A stretch of 64,000 nt of DNA from an uncultured Fidelibacterota bacterium (GTDB lineage: Bacteria > Fidelibacterota > Marinisomatia > Marinisomatales > TCS55): the NCBI GenBank assembly GCA_913049685.1, contig CAJWZD010000005.1, positions 1 to 64,000 of the forward strand, given 5' to 3'. Made by a program: the position numbers and the translations under genes. A model generated the notes under the pieces. It saw only the letters and a list, made by a program, of their open reading frames with translations, was not told the DNA's origin and did not search any database. Shown here one piece after another: positions 18,163 to 27,690 of the stretch. Numbering within the stretch: position 1 is the stretch's first letter; each line of letters opens with the position of its first letter.

Positions 18163-19280
18163 AGCTTTATAAAAATTTTCTTTTTGTACATCCATAGAAG
18201 GATAAGCCAAAAAGCAAAAACATGAAAAACTGCAAATAAAAATGAGCCATTTATATCGCCTGCTAATGGATAAAAAACTGTCTTGTACAAATAGGAATAA
18301 CCCGAAATTTCTTCTCCATATAGTGAAAATCTAATTTTGAGTAAAATTTTTGCCCAAATACCTGAAAGCGCAAATATAAATATAGAATTAGAACCAAAAA
18401 CAATAAAGGGATAGGTCCATTTTTTATAACCCAGTACATCTACTAACCATATCATAGAAGAAAGAGTCACAGTGGCTATACCTGCAGTATATAAAACATA
18501 AGAGCTTGTCCATAATTGTTTATTGATTGGAAAAAATATACCCCAAATCCATCCTATTATTACTAACAGCGATCCTAAAATAAGCATCCTTTTGCAGTTT
18601 TCTGCTTGATCTTTAGTTGTTTTTATCATTGTTCCAACTAGGAAGCCTAAGATCACAGTAATTGAAGAAGGTATTGTGCTTAGTAACCCCTCGGGATCAA
18701 ATTGAATACCTGTGCCCCCATATAAATGACTTTCACCAAGTATTATTCTGTCTATTGCTAGCACTAAATTTGAGCTAAGAGAGTAGGGGTCAACTGTATT
18801 AACAAAACCGTAGATATATAATAGAATCCAATAACCCACTAAAGTAATAAATGAAATTTGTACTAAGCTTTTTATATTAGATCGAATTATTATAAATGCA
18901 GCAATAAAATAGGCAAGAGCTATCCTTTGAAGAACTCCAAGTATTCGAAAAGAAGACCAGTCCCAATCTTGCCTAATAAATGGGAAAGCATTAAGGAGCA
19001 ACCCAAGAACAAAAATTGAAATCGTCCTAATAATTATCTTATTGAATAGCGGACCTGTTTTACACAAATCATATTTATCAAATGAAAAAGTCATAGACAT
19101 GCCAACTATGAATAGAAAAAATGGAAATACTAAATCGGTTAATGTGCATCCATGCCATTGAGCATGTCGGAGTGGCGCATATACATGTGACCACGTACCT
19201 GGATTATTTACGATGATCATTAATGCGATTGTTGCTCCGCGAAAGGTATCAATAGCTAAAATGCGATCAAGTTTAGTCAT
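18159..19280 (-). CDS. HGSNAT-like membrane N-acetyltransferase (DUF5009/COG4299)
   Basis: A 373-residue membrane protein with about ten or eleven helices. The N-terminal RILAIDTFRGATIALMI and following His-containing loop (HAQWHGCTLTDLVFPFFLF, residues about 38-56) are the signature of the heparan-alpha-glucosaminide N-acetyltransferase-like family. Family members can acetylate a terminal amino sugar using acetyl-CoA from the opposite side of the membrane. It is the last gene of the minus-strand peptidoglycan-salvage operon, 4 bp after the AmpG-like gene, so an acetylated amino sugar from murein or exopolymer is a plausible substrate (inference). Confidence 0.87.
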   Translation of the reverse strand: MTKLDRILAIDTFRGATIALMIIVNNPGTWSHVYAPLRHAQWHGCTLTDLVFPFFLFIVGMSMTFSFDKYDLCKTGPLFNKIIIRTISIFVLGLLLNAFPFIRQDWDWSSFRILGVLQRIALAYFIAAFIIIRSNIKSLVQISFITLVGYWILLYIYGFVNTVDPYSLSSNLVLAIDRIILGESHLYGGTGIQFDPEGLLSTIPSSITVILGFLVGTMIKTTKDQAENCKRMLILGSLLVIIGWIWGIFFPINKQLWTSSYVLYTAGIATVTLSSMIWLVDVLGYKKWTYPFIVFGSNSIFIFALSGIWAKILLKIRFSLYGEEISGYSYLYKTVFYPLAGDINGSFLFAVFHVFAFWLILLWMYKKKIFIKL

Positions 19281-19284
19281 AGTG

Positions 19285-20562
19285 TCAATCCTTTTTTAAT
19301 CCAAAATCTGGATTTATAGAAATAAATTTTATAAGTATTAAACCTGGTAAAGTTGAAAATATTACCCAGTAGAAGAAATTCAAATACCCGATACTCTCCT
19401 GAAGGTTTCCACTAAACATTCCAGGGATCATCATACCTAATGCCATTATGCCAGTACAGATCGCATAATGTGCTGTTTTGTGTTCTCCTTCTGATACCAT
19501 CATCATATATAATAAATATGCTGTAAATCCAAAACCATACCCAAATTGCTCAATTGATACAAATAAACTAATTAGAGTTAGATTGCTAGGTTGTGAATAT
19601 GCCATATATACATATACTAAATCAGGCAATTTCATTGCTATCGCCATCCAAACTATCCAATACCTTAATCCATTTCTTGCGATAAAAAAACCACCTGCAA
19701 TACCGCCAAGGGTAAGCATTGCAACTCCTAAAGTACCATAAATAAAGCCATATTCAGATGTAGAAAGATTAAGTCCACCCGATTCGTATGAATCCAACAT
19801 AAAAAGTGGTGCTATTTTTACTAACTGCGCTTCTCCAAACCTGTAAAGAAGAATGAAAATTATAATTAATAGTATTTCAGGTTTACCAAAGAAATCTCTT
19901 ACTACTTGTAAATATTTTTTTCCAATAATTTTAGCTGTTTTACTTTGGCTATTTTTATCATTTTGAGGAATTGGTAGTGCCCAACTATGGTAGAATGCTA
20001 AAAATAGAAACATTATCGAGAGGATCCCAAAAATTATAGCCCATGCAATCTTAACATTTCCATAAAAATTTTCTAGTTGACCAGCGAGAATTACTAAAAT
20101 ACCTTGACTGAATAAAATAGCAAAACGATAAAAAGAATTTCTAATACCTATAAACCAAGACTGATCGTGATTTGACAATCCAAGCATGTAAAATCCATCT
20201 GCAGCAATATCGTGTGTTGAAGAACTAAATGCCATGAGCCAGAAAAAAGCCAGTGTATATTGCAACATAGAATCAGTTGGAATTGAAAAAGCTATTCCAG
20301 CTAAACTAGCTCCAACAATTAATTGTGTGACTATAATCCAGTACCTTTTAGTTTTAATTAAGTCAATAAATGGACTCCAAAAAGGTTTTATCACCCATGG
20401 TAAATATAGCCAGCTAGTATATAATGCAATTTCTGAATTTGATATATCAATTTTTTTATACAGGACCACTGAAACTATCATCACAAATGCATAGGGAAGA
20501 CCCTCTGCAAAATACAAAGAGGGCACCCATACCCAGGCCTTGGATTTTGATTGATTATTCAA
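19285..20562 (-). CDS. ampG: AmpG-like muropeptide permease (MFS)
   Basis: A 425-residue, 12-helix major facilitator protein. The N-terminal WVPSLYFAEGLPYAFV and the SSSTHDIAADGFYM segment are characteristic of AmpG/SLC33-like transporters, which import anhydro-muropeptides into the cytoplasm. Starts with TTG overlapping the SpoIID-like stop by 4 bp. Its place between NagZ, a sugar kinase and a SpoIID protein supports a murein-recycling role over other AmpG-like functions. Substrate preference (anhMurNAc or MurNAc sugars) is not visible from sequence. Confidence 0.88.
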   Translation of the reverse strand: MNNQSKSKAWVWVPSLYFAEGLPYAFVMIVSVVLYKKIDISNSEIALYTSWLYLPWVIKPFWSPFIDLIKTKRYWIIVTQLIVGASLAGIAFSIPTDSMLQYTLAFFWLMAFSSSTHDIAADGFYMLGLSNHDQSWFIGIRNSFYRFAILFSQGILVILAGQLENFYGNVKIAWAIIFGILSIMFLFLAFYHSWALPIPQNDKNSQSKTAKIIGKKYLQVVRDFFGKPEILLIIIFILLYRFGEAQLVKIAPLFMLDSYESGGLNLSTSEYGFIYGTLGVAMLTLGGIAGGFFIARNGLRYWIVWMAIAMKLPDLVYVYMAYSQPSNLTLISLFVSIEQFGYGFGFTAYLLYMMMVSEGEHKTAHYAICTGIMALGMMIPGMFSGNLQESIGYLNFFYWVIFSTLPGLILIKFISINPDFGLKKD

Positions 20563-21809
20563 GAACTATAAATTTTCTTAACTTCTGTTTCAGGAAAATA
20601 ATGACTTAAAATTTGAATAGATTTCTTATTACTAAGCGACATTCCAAGTGCTCCAATTTGACATAACCCAACTCCATGCCCCCAACCTTTTCCATGCAAA
20701 ATAAATTTTTCTCCATCTTTTTTAACTGAAAATGCTGAGCTAAATAGAAATGACTTAGACATTAAATCTCTTATTTTATATTCTGAATTAATAACTATTC
20801 TCTTTTCATTTCCATGCTTATCGCGAAACATTACATCGAGTTGATATATTCTTCCAGAGGGCCCTTTATGTATTGGCTTTATGTCAATAAGCTGAGTAGC
20901 ATCTATTTTATATTTTTCATTTAAAGAAGTGATTATGTATGCATTATCAACTTCAAATTTCCATCTATAGTATTCGTGATCTTCATCAACTGATCCAATA
21001 TAATCAGAGATTGAACTATTTGGATAAAGATCTGGATTGCAATAATCTTTATTTAAATGATTACAATCCTTTACTGACCTTAAATAGGGAACTCGTTTAT
21101 TTTCCCAAACATTTTCAAAATTTTCTGTTATTCCACCGCACGACTTTGAATAGCGAGTATCGCAAATTTGATTTCCATAAATTAGGACTTTTCCATACGA
21201 ACTATTTGCAGCTTCAATAGATTCAGCGCTGCAATTATTTAGTCCTTGGTATCTTTGGCAACAATCATCATTGCAAACATCAAAATTTAGTTCTTTATGT
21301 TTTTGCTCAATATTTGCTAAAATCCATGATCGTGCTACAATAGTTTGTGAAATTAAAAATTCACTTGGACAATTTTGACTCATCTCGGATGTTGCCACAC
21401 ACTTTAAATAGTCTTCTAATTTCACTTCATTTATTGCTAATAAATTTTTCTCCTTTACTATAAAATCAATTTTACCCCAATACTTAACATCTATTTTTTT
21501 CTGCCAATGAAACCCTCTACCTGCCATAATATTTTTCAATGTAATAAAGGTATTTTCAGAAGAAATTATTGGCTTTATTGAAATTTTTGATGAAATACAA
21601 CTAAGCTCATCTAATTTTAAGCCTGATTCAGTTATCCTGATTGATAGCTTTTTTAAATTTTTACATGATGGATACAGTTTTTCTGCTGTCTCTATCTCAA
21701 AGCTGTCGTTATCCGATAAAACTATATCGACTTTGGACATTTTATCTACAGGAAGAATTATCCCTACTTTGATAGTCGGTTCTTTGCTGGGTAAATAATT
21801 CAAATTCAT
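20559..21809 (-). CDS. SpoIID/LytB domain protein without signal peptide
   Basis: A 416-residue protein when started at the ATG that overlaps the upstream kinase stop as ATGA; a TTG 12 bp further upstream is possible but less likely. The SpoIID domain is in the second half. It has the signature glutamate near 142 (ATSEMSQNCPSEF), the following QTIVARSW helix, Cys-rich CNDDCCQRYQG and the C-terminal GWGHGVGLCQIGA motif. SpoIID proteins are lytic transglycosylases acting on peptide-free glycan strands, or amidase enhancers. No signal peptide or membrane segment is visible, unlike exported SpoIID, so it seems to act in the cytoplasm alongside NagZ after AmpG import. Confidence 0.9.
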   Translation of the reverse strand: MNLNYLPSKEPTIKVGIILPVDKMSKVDIVLSDNDSFEIETAEKLYPSCKNLKKLSIRITESGLKLDELSCISSKISIKPIISSENTFITLKNIMAGRGFHWQKKIDVKYWGKIDFIVKEKNLLAINEVKLEDYLKCVATSEMSQNCPSEFLISQTIVARSWILANIEQKHKELNFDVCNDDCCQRYQGLNNCSAESIEAANSSYGKVLIYGNQICDTRYSKSCGGITENFENVWENKRVPYLRSVKDCNHLNKDYCNPDLYPNSSISDYIGSVDEDHEYYRWKFEVDNAYIITSLNEKYKIDATQLIDIKPIHKGPSGRIYQLDVMFRDKHGNEKRIVINSEYKIRDLMSKSFLFSSAFSVKKDGEKFILHGKGWGHGVGLCQIGALGMSLSNKKSIQILSHYFPETEVKKIYSS

Positions 21810-22816
21810 TGTGATAAGCAAGCCTTTGCCCCGAGGCCAATAATTGGAGATTCACGTAATCGCGATAAAATGATTTTTTCATCAATATTTTTAGCATTAT
21901 AGTTTCTTTTTATAGGCCCGCCTTCAATGTTACAATATTCTAGAAAAATATTTTTAATTTGTCTGAAATGAATATTTCCATCTTCTGAGCTAAAATATTC
22001 AGCTAACCTTTGGCCAATAATGATCCGATCAAGCAATATACCTTTAAATGGATGTGTATCAGATACAGGTCTGCCAACTTTAAATTTAGGACTTCCTCCT
22101 TTATGAACTGTGTACAATCTATCAAATAAAAACAAACCAATATTATTACATATCTCTTCTAAAGAGTTTTTTTTATTAATTATGCCAGCCATAGAGATGA
22201 GCGACTCTAATGAGTTTCCATTCTTCAGTTTGAATTCCCAGCATTTTGCAATCCAATCAGATTCTTCATCAAAAGATAGAATTTTACTATTTAACTTTAA
22301 GCCATCTGCGATTCCAGTACCTCCGCCAAGATAATATGCATTACTAATATTTCTTAACGATCCATTTTTAGCATATTCTTCACCCCAAACACACATGTCT
22401 GCATCGCTTTGTACATCTAAAACCTTTACCGATTGGCCAAAATAATTTTTTATAACTTGAATGAGATTGGGAATTCGTGGCCCATTGGCCATAACCGAAA
22501 TTCCTTTTTTATCTTTGGTTTTAACTCCAGGCATTGCTATAGAAATTAGCATATCATCTCTTGTTATGAGTTTATCAATAGTTGAAATGATAGTTTTTAT
22601 GTAAACATCGCCTTGTTTTTTTTCATCACGATTTATAGGTATTCTTTCGAGCTGTAAATCTAAATCAATTGATGAAAAATTATGGTTAAAGCCCTCTTGA
22701 TCTTTGTAGCGATTCTCAATGATATCTCCATACAGTCTAAAAGTAACACTGTCTAATTGTTCCACAATAGATCCGGCTACTTTTGAAGCTCCACCATCAA
22801 TACAGATTACTTTCAC
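21806..22816 (-). CDS. BadF/BadG-type ATPase, probable N-acetylhexosamine kinase
   Basis: A 336-residue ASKHA-fold kinase with phosphate-1 motif CIDGGASK at the N-terminus, an AMPGVK segment, and a YLGGGTGIADGL motif (about residues 160-171). Starts with GTG overlapping the NagZ stop by 4 bp. ASKHA sugar kinases of this type phosphorylate GlcNAc, MurNAc or anhMurNAc. Lying between NagZ and SpoIID/AmpG genes, a role in phosphorylating sugars freed from muropeptides is likely. The exact sugar is open: MurK-like (MurNAc/GlcNAc) and AnmK-like (anhMurNAc) are alternatives, though it lacks obvious AnmK similarity. Confidence 0.8.
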   Translation of the reverse strand: MKVICIDGGASKVAGSIVEQLDSVTFRLYGDIIENRYKDQEGFNHNFSSIDLDLQLERIPINRDEKKQGDVYIKTIISTIDKLITRDDMLISIAMPGVKTKDKKGISVMANGPRIPNLIQVIKNYFGQSVKVLDVQSDADMCVWGEEYAKNGSLRNISNAYYLGGGTGIADGLKLNSKILSFDEESDWIAKCWEFKLKNGNSLESLISMAGIINKKNSLEEICNNIGLFLFDRLYTVHKGGSPKFKVGRPVSDTHPFKGILLDRIIIGQRLAEYFSSEDGNIHFRQIKNIFLEYCNIEGGPIKRNYNAKNIDEKIILSRLRESPIIGLGAKACLSQ

Positions 22817-23865
22817 AATAAACCTATTTTGGATTTTAGCTTTATTATTCTTTCATTAGATTTTTCTAGCATTGAAACATCAATTTTTTGATCCTTTAAT
22901 AAACGCAATACAACATGGTGTATTTTTTTTACAATATCTGGATCATACACCAAATTATTACCAAAACAAAATATATCTACCCCAGCACAAATCATTAATT
23001 CAATTATTCTCTCGAGTTTATATCTACTAGAAATTGCTTCCATTTGAGGATCATCGCTAATAACTACACCTTTAAAATTCATTTCTCTTCTAAGAAGGTC
23101 ATTGATTATATTTTTTGAAAGTGTTGCAGGATACTTCTTATCAAGATGCTTGTTGTATAGATGAGATGTCATTATTGCAGAAATATTGTTTGCTTGAATT
23201 AGTTTATTATAAGGACGCAATTCTTGATCTGACCATGTATCGCTAACATCTACCCAATCTTGATGGGTATCACCCTGGGAGCTGCCTTGTCCCGGGAAAT
23301 GCTTTCCTACTGCGATAATATCGTGATCTAAATGACATTTAATTGAAGTTTGTGCATGTTCAAATACAACTTTATAATCAGATGAAATAGCGCGATCTTT
23401 TTGAGATATAATATTATCTTTAGATATGTCAAGATCGAGAACTGGTGAAAAATTTACGTTTATCCCACATCGATTTAATGATTTTGCAATGTTATTTGAT
23501 TCAAGCTCAGTTTTTTTTAAGTCATTGATATTGCCAAGTTTTGACCAGCTTATTGTTTTTGGAAAACCATAGATTTCTTTTAATCTATTTACTTTTCCAC
23601 CCTCTTGATCAATGCCAATAAGTAGGGGATTAGAGCTAAATTCTTGAAGATAATTTGTAAAGTTAGAAAGTTGTTGCTGTGATCGTATATTATGAAGAGA
23701 TGGCGGGTTTGTAGTTATATCCTCATCGTAAAGAATGATTCCCCCAACATGATATTTATAATTCCTTTCAAAAAAATCATACACAGCATCCCTGTCATGA
23801 CCTTTGATTCCGACCATAATCATTTGTCCAATTAATTTTGATATATTTGGCGGCAAACTATTCAT
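22813..23865 (-). CDS. nagZ: Beta-N-acetylhexosaminidase NagZ (GH3)
   Basis: A 350-residue single-domain GH3 enzyme with no signal peptide, as for cytoplasmic NagZ. It cleaves GlcNAc from GlcNAc-(anh)MurNAc muropeptides. Visible: GIDQEGG near 84-90, KHFPG near 188-192, the Asp-His general-acid dyad of NagZ enzymes (Asp199, His201 in GDTH) and the nucleophile Asp in SDDPQM (about 271). It is the first gene of the minus-strand operon, divergent from the GH3/serine-hydrolase fusion across a 61-bp gap. Confidence 0.95.
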   Translation of the reverse strand: MNSLPPNISKLIGQMIMVGIKGHDRDAVYDFFERNYKYHVGGIILYDEDITTNPPSLHNIRSQQQLSNFTNYLQEFSSNPLLIGIDQEGGKVNRLKEIYGFPKTISWSKLGNINDLKKTELESNNIAKSLNRCGINVNFSPVLDLDISKDNIISQKDRAISSDYKVVFEHAQTSIKCHLDHDIIAVGKHFPGQGSSQGDTHQDWVDVSDTWSDQELRPYNKLIQANNISAIMTSHLYNKHLDKKYPATLSKNIINDLLRREMNFKGVVISDDPQMEAISSRYKLERIIELMICAGVDIFCFGNNLVYDPDIVKKIHHVVLRLLKDQKIDVSMLEKSNERIIKLKSKIGLL

Positions 23866-23926
23866 AGTATAAATTTAATAAAGTTAAAGATTTAAACAGG
23901 GAAGTAAAGTTAATTTTTATAACCAT
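23866..23926. promoter_or_regulatory. Short divergent promoter region of the murein-salvage operons
   Basis: Only 61 bp separate the starts of nagZ (minus) and the GH3/serine-hydrolase gene (plus). The region is AT-rich and must contain, or overlap, both promoters. No palindrome clear enough to call an operator was seen. The close divergence suggests co-regulation of the two operons. Confidence 0.4.
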
Positions 23927-26851
23927 ATGTTTAAAAATTTTATATTATTGTTTTTCACTATCTTTTTAGGTTGCTCTGGAACAGGGAAAGTCTCTTCTAA
24001 TAATTCCGATTGGGCTCTAGCTACATTGAATAAACTAACCCTCCGTCAAAAAATAGCTCAAATGATGGTATTTAGGATGAATATGAAGTTTATAAACTTT
24101 GATAGTGAAGAGTGGAAAGAAATTGAAAATCTTTTGAGTAGTGACGGAATTGGTATAGTTCATATTTGGTTTGGAGAAGCTGGTAGCGCACTAACAGTTT
24201 TAAATAAAATGCAGAAGTTGTCAAATATACCTCTTTTAGTTGAAGCTGATATAGAGTCAGGTCTAGGAAGAAGATATAATGGCGCTGTAACACTTCCCCC
24301 AATGATGGCAATAGCTGCTACAGGTGATGCAAAATACGCTTACAAAGCTGGAATGATATCAGCAGAGGAGAGCCGCTCGGTTGGAATTCATTTTAACCTT
24401 GCCCCAGTTGTTGATGTAAATAATAACCCTAAAAATCCAATTATCAATACTAGATCTTTTGGCGAACATCCAGATTCAGTATATCATTATTCAAAAGAAT
24501 TTATTCGAGGTCTTAAAGATCATGGAATGTTAGCTACAGCCAAACACTTTCCAGGGCATGGTGACACAGAAACGGATTCTCACTCCGCATTGGCTCAAAT
24601 ACCAAGTGACTCATCGAGATTATGGACAATTGAACTACCACCATTTGCAAATGCCATAAAATCTGGTATTGATGCAATAATGGTTGCCCATGTCAATGCA
24701 CCTGATTATCAACAAAATGCTGATGAACCTGCAACATTATCATCCTTCTGGATAAATGATATATTAAAAGACAGCTTAGGTTTTGAAGGTGCTGTGATAA
24801 CTGACGCTATGGGAATGGGTGGCATAATCAAAAATTATTCCGATTCCTATGCTCTGATTGCAACAATTAAAGCTGGATCAGATATAATAATTCAAAATAA
24901 TAAAATGAAAGAATCTATCGACCTTGTTGAGCAAGCAGTTTTAAACAATATAATTGAAGAAAGCAGAATAGATTCATCTGTGCTAAAGATTTTAAAGATG
25001 AAGCAAAAGATTGGCTTACATCAAAATCGTTTTATAAATATAGACCAAACACATAGAACGATGGGCAAAGAGAAAAATTTTGAAATTGCGGAAGATATAG
25101 CTTCAAAATCCCTCACAGTGGTGAAAAATAATAACAATGTATTACCTCTTTCGCCAAATTTTGATGAGGAGATATATGTAATTGATTTATATGATGGACC
25201 TAATAATCACACTGAAAGCAGTCTTACAAAAAAACTTCGACAAAGTGGGCGTAAAATAAAATCTTTTCAAATCGATAAAACTGATAGCCTGGCCATAGCA
25301 AATTATATATTTGATGAAATTCCAAAAGATAGGATAGTATTTGTTAATGCTTTTGCGAATCCAGTTGAGTGGAAAGATAATATTTTCTTACCAAAAGTTG
25401 AAGCTGATCTCATCAAAAAATTGACCATGAAAACAAGCAGGTTGATTGTTACAAGTTTTGGAAGTCCATATTTAATTCAAGATTTTCCTGATACGCCTGT
25501 ATATATATGTGCATATAAAGGAAGTAGTATCATGCAGAACGCTGTTGCTGATTTTTTAATGGGTAAAAATGGTGCGAGCGGTATTCTTCCAGTTTCAATT
25601 CCTGAAATTGCCGATAGAGGAACAGGTTTAACTGTTGAGCCTATGCCTTGGAATCAAAGAGAAATAATGTCTGAACCGGCTACGGAATTAATTCGAATTC
25701 GCTCCGAAGAAATTGGCGTAAATATTAACCCGATAAAAGGTCTTCTTGAGCAAGCTGTTAGAGATACAGCTTTTCCAGGCGGAGTTATGCTTGCGGCTAA
25801 GGATGGTAATATATTTTTACATGAAGCAGTTGGATATCATACGTATTCAAAAAGAAAAGTCGTATCAAAAGGAAATATTTTTGATCTCGCATCGATAACT
25901 AAAGTTGTATCAACAACATCTGCCCTAATGAATCTTTTTGAAGAAGAAAAGTTGAATTTGGATGATAAAGTGGTTCGCTATGTTCCTGAATTCATTGGAA
26001 AGCAAAAAAAGTATTTTGAACAAAAAAGAAATACTACAATAAGGAATCTAATTACCCACACAGGAGGTCTTCCTCCATTCAAACAATACTTTAAAATGGG
26101 AGGGACTTATCAGTCTCGATTGGATTCTGTTTTTAATACTGAGCCGGTGACAGGGTTAAATGATTCAACAATCTATTCAGACATAGGTTTAATTGTTTTG
26201 GGAAAGGTGGTAGAGAGTGTGGCAAAAAAATCACTGAGTTCTTATACAGATTCTGTTATTTTTAATCCGCTTGGCATGTCCTCAACTTTTTATAATCCAC
26301 CAGCAAACAAGTTTAATAGAGTAGTCCCTACTGAGAATAGCATTTTTCATAAAAAATTGATAAAAGGTTTTGTGCATGATGAAAATGCATTCAGCTTGAA
26401 CGGAGTAGCAGGGCATGCTGGTTTATTTTCAACCGCAAAAGATTTAGCAATTTTTTCTCAAATGATGTTAAACGGTGGAAGATATGGTTGGAAAAGGATC
26501 TTGAATGAAAATACTATTAAAGAGTTTACCTCTAAATCTAACAATACTAGTGGTTCATCATATGGAATGGGTTGGGACACTCCATCAGGAAAAGCTTCAG
26601 GCGGTATTTATCTTTCAGATCAAAGTTTTGGTCATACAGGTTATACGGGAACATCAATATGGATTGATAAAGAAAACCAAATGTTTGTAATACTTTTAAC
26701 AAACGCTGTTCATCCTAATCGATCTTACAAGAAAAAAAGCTACTTTGATTGGCGACAGCGCTTACATTCATCTGTATATGAATCTATCGGGTTTAAACAG
26801 CAAAACGAAAATCTTGAGTTAAGAGAAAGATGGAAAAGAATTGAACAATAA
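23927..26851 (+). CDS. GH3 beta-N-acetylglucosaminidase fused to a serine beta-lactamase-like domain, lipoprotein
   Basis: A 974-residue lipoprotein (lipobox ending LGCSGTG, Cys16). Residues about 30-380 are a NagZ-like GH3 domain: KHFPGHGDTETDSH with the Asp-His dyad, and nucleophile Asp293 in VITDAMGMGG. Residues about 390-590 are a GH3 C-terminal-type domain. Residues about 600-960 are a class C beta-lactamase/D,D-peptidase-like domain with Ser656-x2-Lys659 (SITK), YSD in place of YxN, and HTG near the end. It probably trims extracytoplasmic murein fragments, pairing sugar and peptide hydrolysis in one polypeptide. First gene of a three-gene operon. Confidence 0.93.
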   Translation: MFKNFILLFFTIFLGCSGTGKVSSNNSDWALATLNKLTLRQKIAQMMVFRMNMKFINFDSEEWKEIENLLSSDGIGIVHIWFGEAGSALTVLNKMQKLSNIPLLVEADIESGLGRRYNGAVTLPPMMAIAATGDAKYAYKAGMISAEESRSVGIHFNLAPVVDVNNNPKNPIINTRSFGEHPDSVYHYSKEFIRGLKDHGMLATAKHFPGHGDTETDSHSALAQIPSDSSRLWTIELPPFANAIKSGIDAIMVAHVNAPDYQQNADEPATLSSFWINDILKDSLGFEGAVITDAMGMGGIIKNYSDSYALIATIKAGSDIIIQNNKMKESIDLVEQAVLNNIIEESRIDSSVLKILKMKQKIGLHQNRFINIDQTHRTMGKEKNFEIAEDIASKSLTVVKNNNNVLPLSPNFDEEIYVIDLYDGPNNHTESSLTKKLRQSGRKIKSFQIDKTDSLAIANYIFDEIPKDRIVFVNAFANPVEWKDNIFLPKVEADLIKKLTMKTSRLIVTSFGSPYLIQDFPDTPVYICAYKGSSIMQNAVADFLMGKNGASGILPVSIPEIADRGTGLTVEPMPWNQREIMSEPATELIRIRSEEIGVNINPIKGLLEQAVRDTAFPGGVMLAAKDGNIFLHEAVGYHTYSKRKVVSKGNIFDLASITKVVSTTSALMNLFEEEKLNLDDKVVRYVPEFIGKQKKYFEQKRNTTIRNLITHTGGLPPFKQYFKMGGTYQSRLDSVFNTEPVTGLNDSTIYSDIGLIVLGKVVESVAKKSLSSYTDSVIFNPLGMSSTFYNPPANKFNRVVPTENSIFHKKLIKGFVHDENAFSLNGVAGHAGLFSTAKDLAIFSQMMLNGGRYGWKRILNENTIKEFTSKSNNTSGSSYGMGWDTPSGKASGGIYLSDQSFGHTGYTGTSIWIDKENQMFVILLTNAVHPNRSYKKKSYFDWRQRLHSSVYESIGFKQQNENLELRERWKRIEQ

Positions 26852-27686
26852 GAATATTCATATAGCTCTTTATCTCACCATAATTTTAACAATAATAGGT
26901 TGCAAGTCAGATGCTAAATGGATCGAAGATCTTCCAAAGCCATGGACTTTGACTGAGAACGAATTTTCAAACATTCTTCAAAAATTTGGAGAGAGATACC
27001 CTGATTTCTATGACCGTCTAAAATATTTTTCAAAATGGCAAATCGGAAAACCCTATAAGATATTTTGCCTTGGTGAAGAGATTCAGCCAGATCCTGACCC
27101 AATTTTTAGAATGGATGTCTCAGATTGCACAGTTCATATACTTACAAGTCTAGCAAGCGTACAAAGTAATAATTGGAGCGAAGCCAAATCTAATCTTATC
27201 AAAATTCATTATAAATCCGATTCAGAAGGTAAACATGTTCCACTTTATGATAAAAGGTGGCACTTTACAACAGACCGATTACTTGACAATCCTTCTACAA
27301 AAAATATTACGGAAACACTGTTTAATCCTGACAAGATCGAGAAAATTGATCTAACATTAAATCAAAAAGAAAATGGCGATGAATTCTTGGATATAAATTG
27401 GACTAAAAAAGTTGCGGTTCATTTTATACCAAATCAAATGATTGATGCTCATTTATTGAAAAAAATCCCAAGTGTAACAGGAGTGGCCTTCGTAAAAAAG
27501 GCATATTTTAAAATGGGACTTATAATTGCGCATGAGGGAATTATCATTGACAATAAGGACATAATACATGCCTCTCAAGTGTTTGGAAAAACAGTTCAGA
27601 TGGACTTCTTAGATTATTATTTTACAGATAACAAGGCCCGTTTTGATGGTGTTGTCTTTTTTTCTTTCCATCCATTAGAAAGTTAG
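26841..27686 (+). CDS. DUF1460 N-acetylmuramoyl-L-alanine amidase-like lipoprotein
   Basis: A 281-residue lipoprotein (lipobox IIGCKS) starting with TTG inside the last 11 bp of the GH3 gene, so translation is probably coupled. The DUF1460 fold belongs to the NlpC/P60-like cysteine hydrolases. The likely nucleophile Cys is in RMDVSDCTVH (about residue 95), with later HEGI and IHAS segments supplying the catalytic His. Members cleave the MurNAc-L-Ala bond or related stem peptide bonds. Position and family agree on murein turnover outside the inner membrane. Confidence 0.86.
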   Translation: MNNKNIHIALYLTIILTIIGCKSDAKWIEDLPKPWTLTENEFSNILQKFGERYPDFYDRLKYFSKWQIGKPYKIFCLGEEIQPDPDPIFRMDVSDCTVHILTSLASVQSNNWSEAKSNLIKIHYKSDSEGKHVPLYDKRWHFTTDRLLDNPSTKNITETLFNPDKIEKIDLTLNQKENGDEFLDINWTKKVAVHFIPNQMIDAHLLKKIPSVTGVAFVKKAYFKMGLIIAHEGIIIDNKDIIHASQVFGKTVQMDFLDYYFTDNKARFDGVVFFSFHPLES

Positions 27687-27690
27687 CTTC

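Noticed and set aside
23927-26851. A beta-lactam resistance gene with AmpG/AmpR-type control
   Set aside because: The serine hydrolase domain is fused to a glucosaminidase, no ampC/ampR pair is present, and the locus is a murein salvage set.
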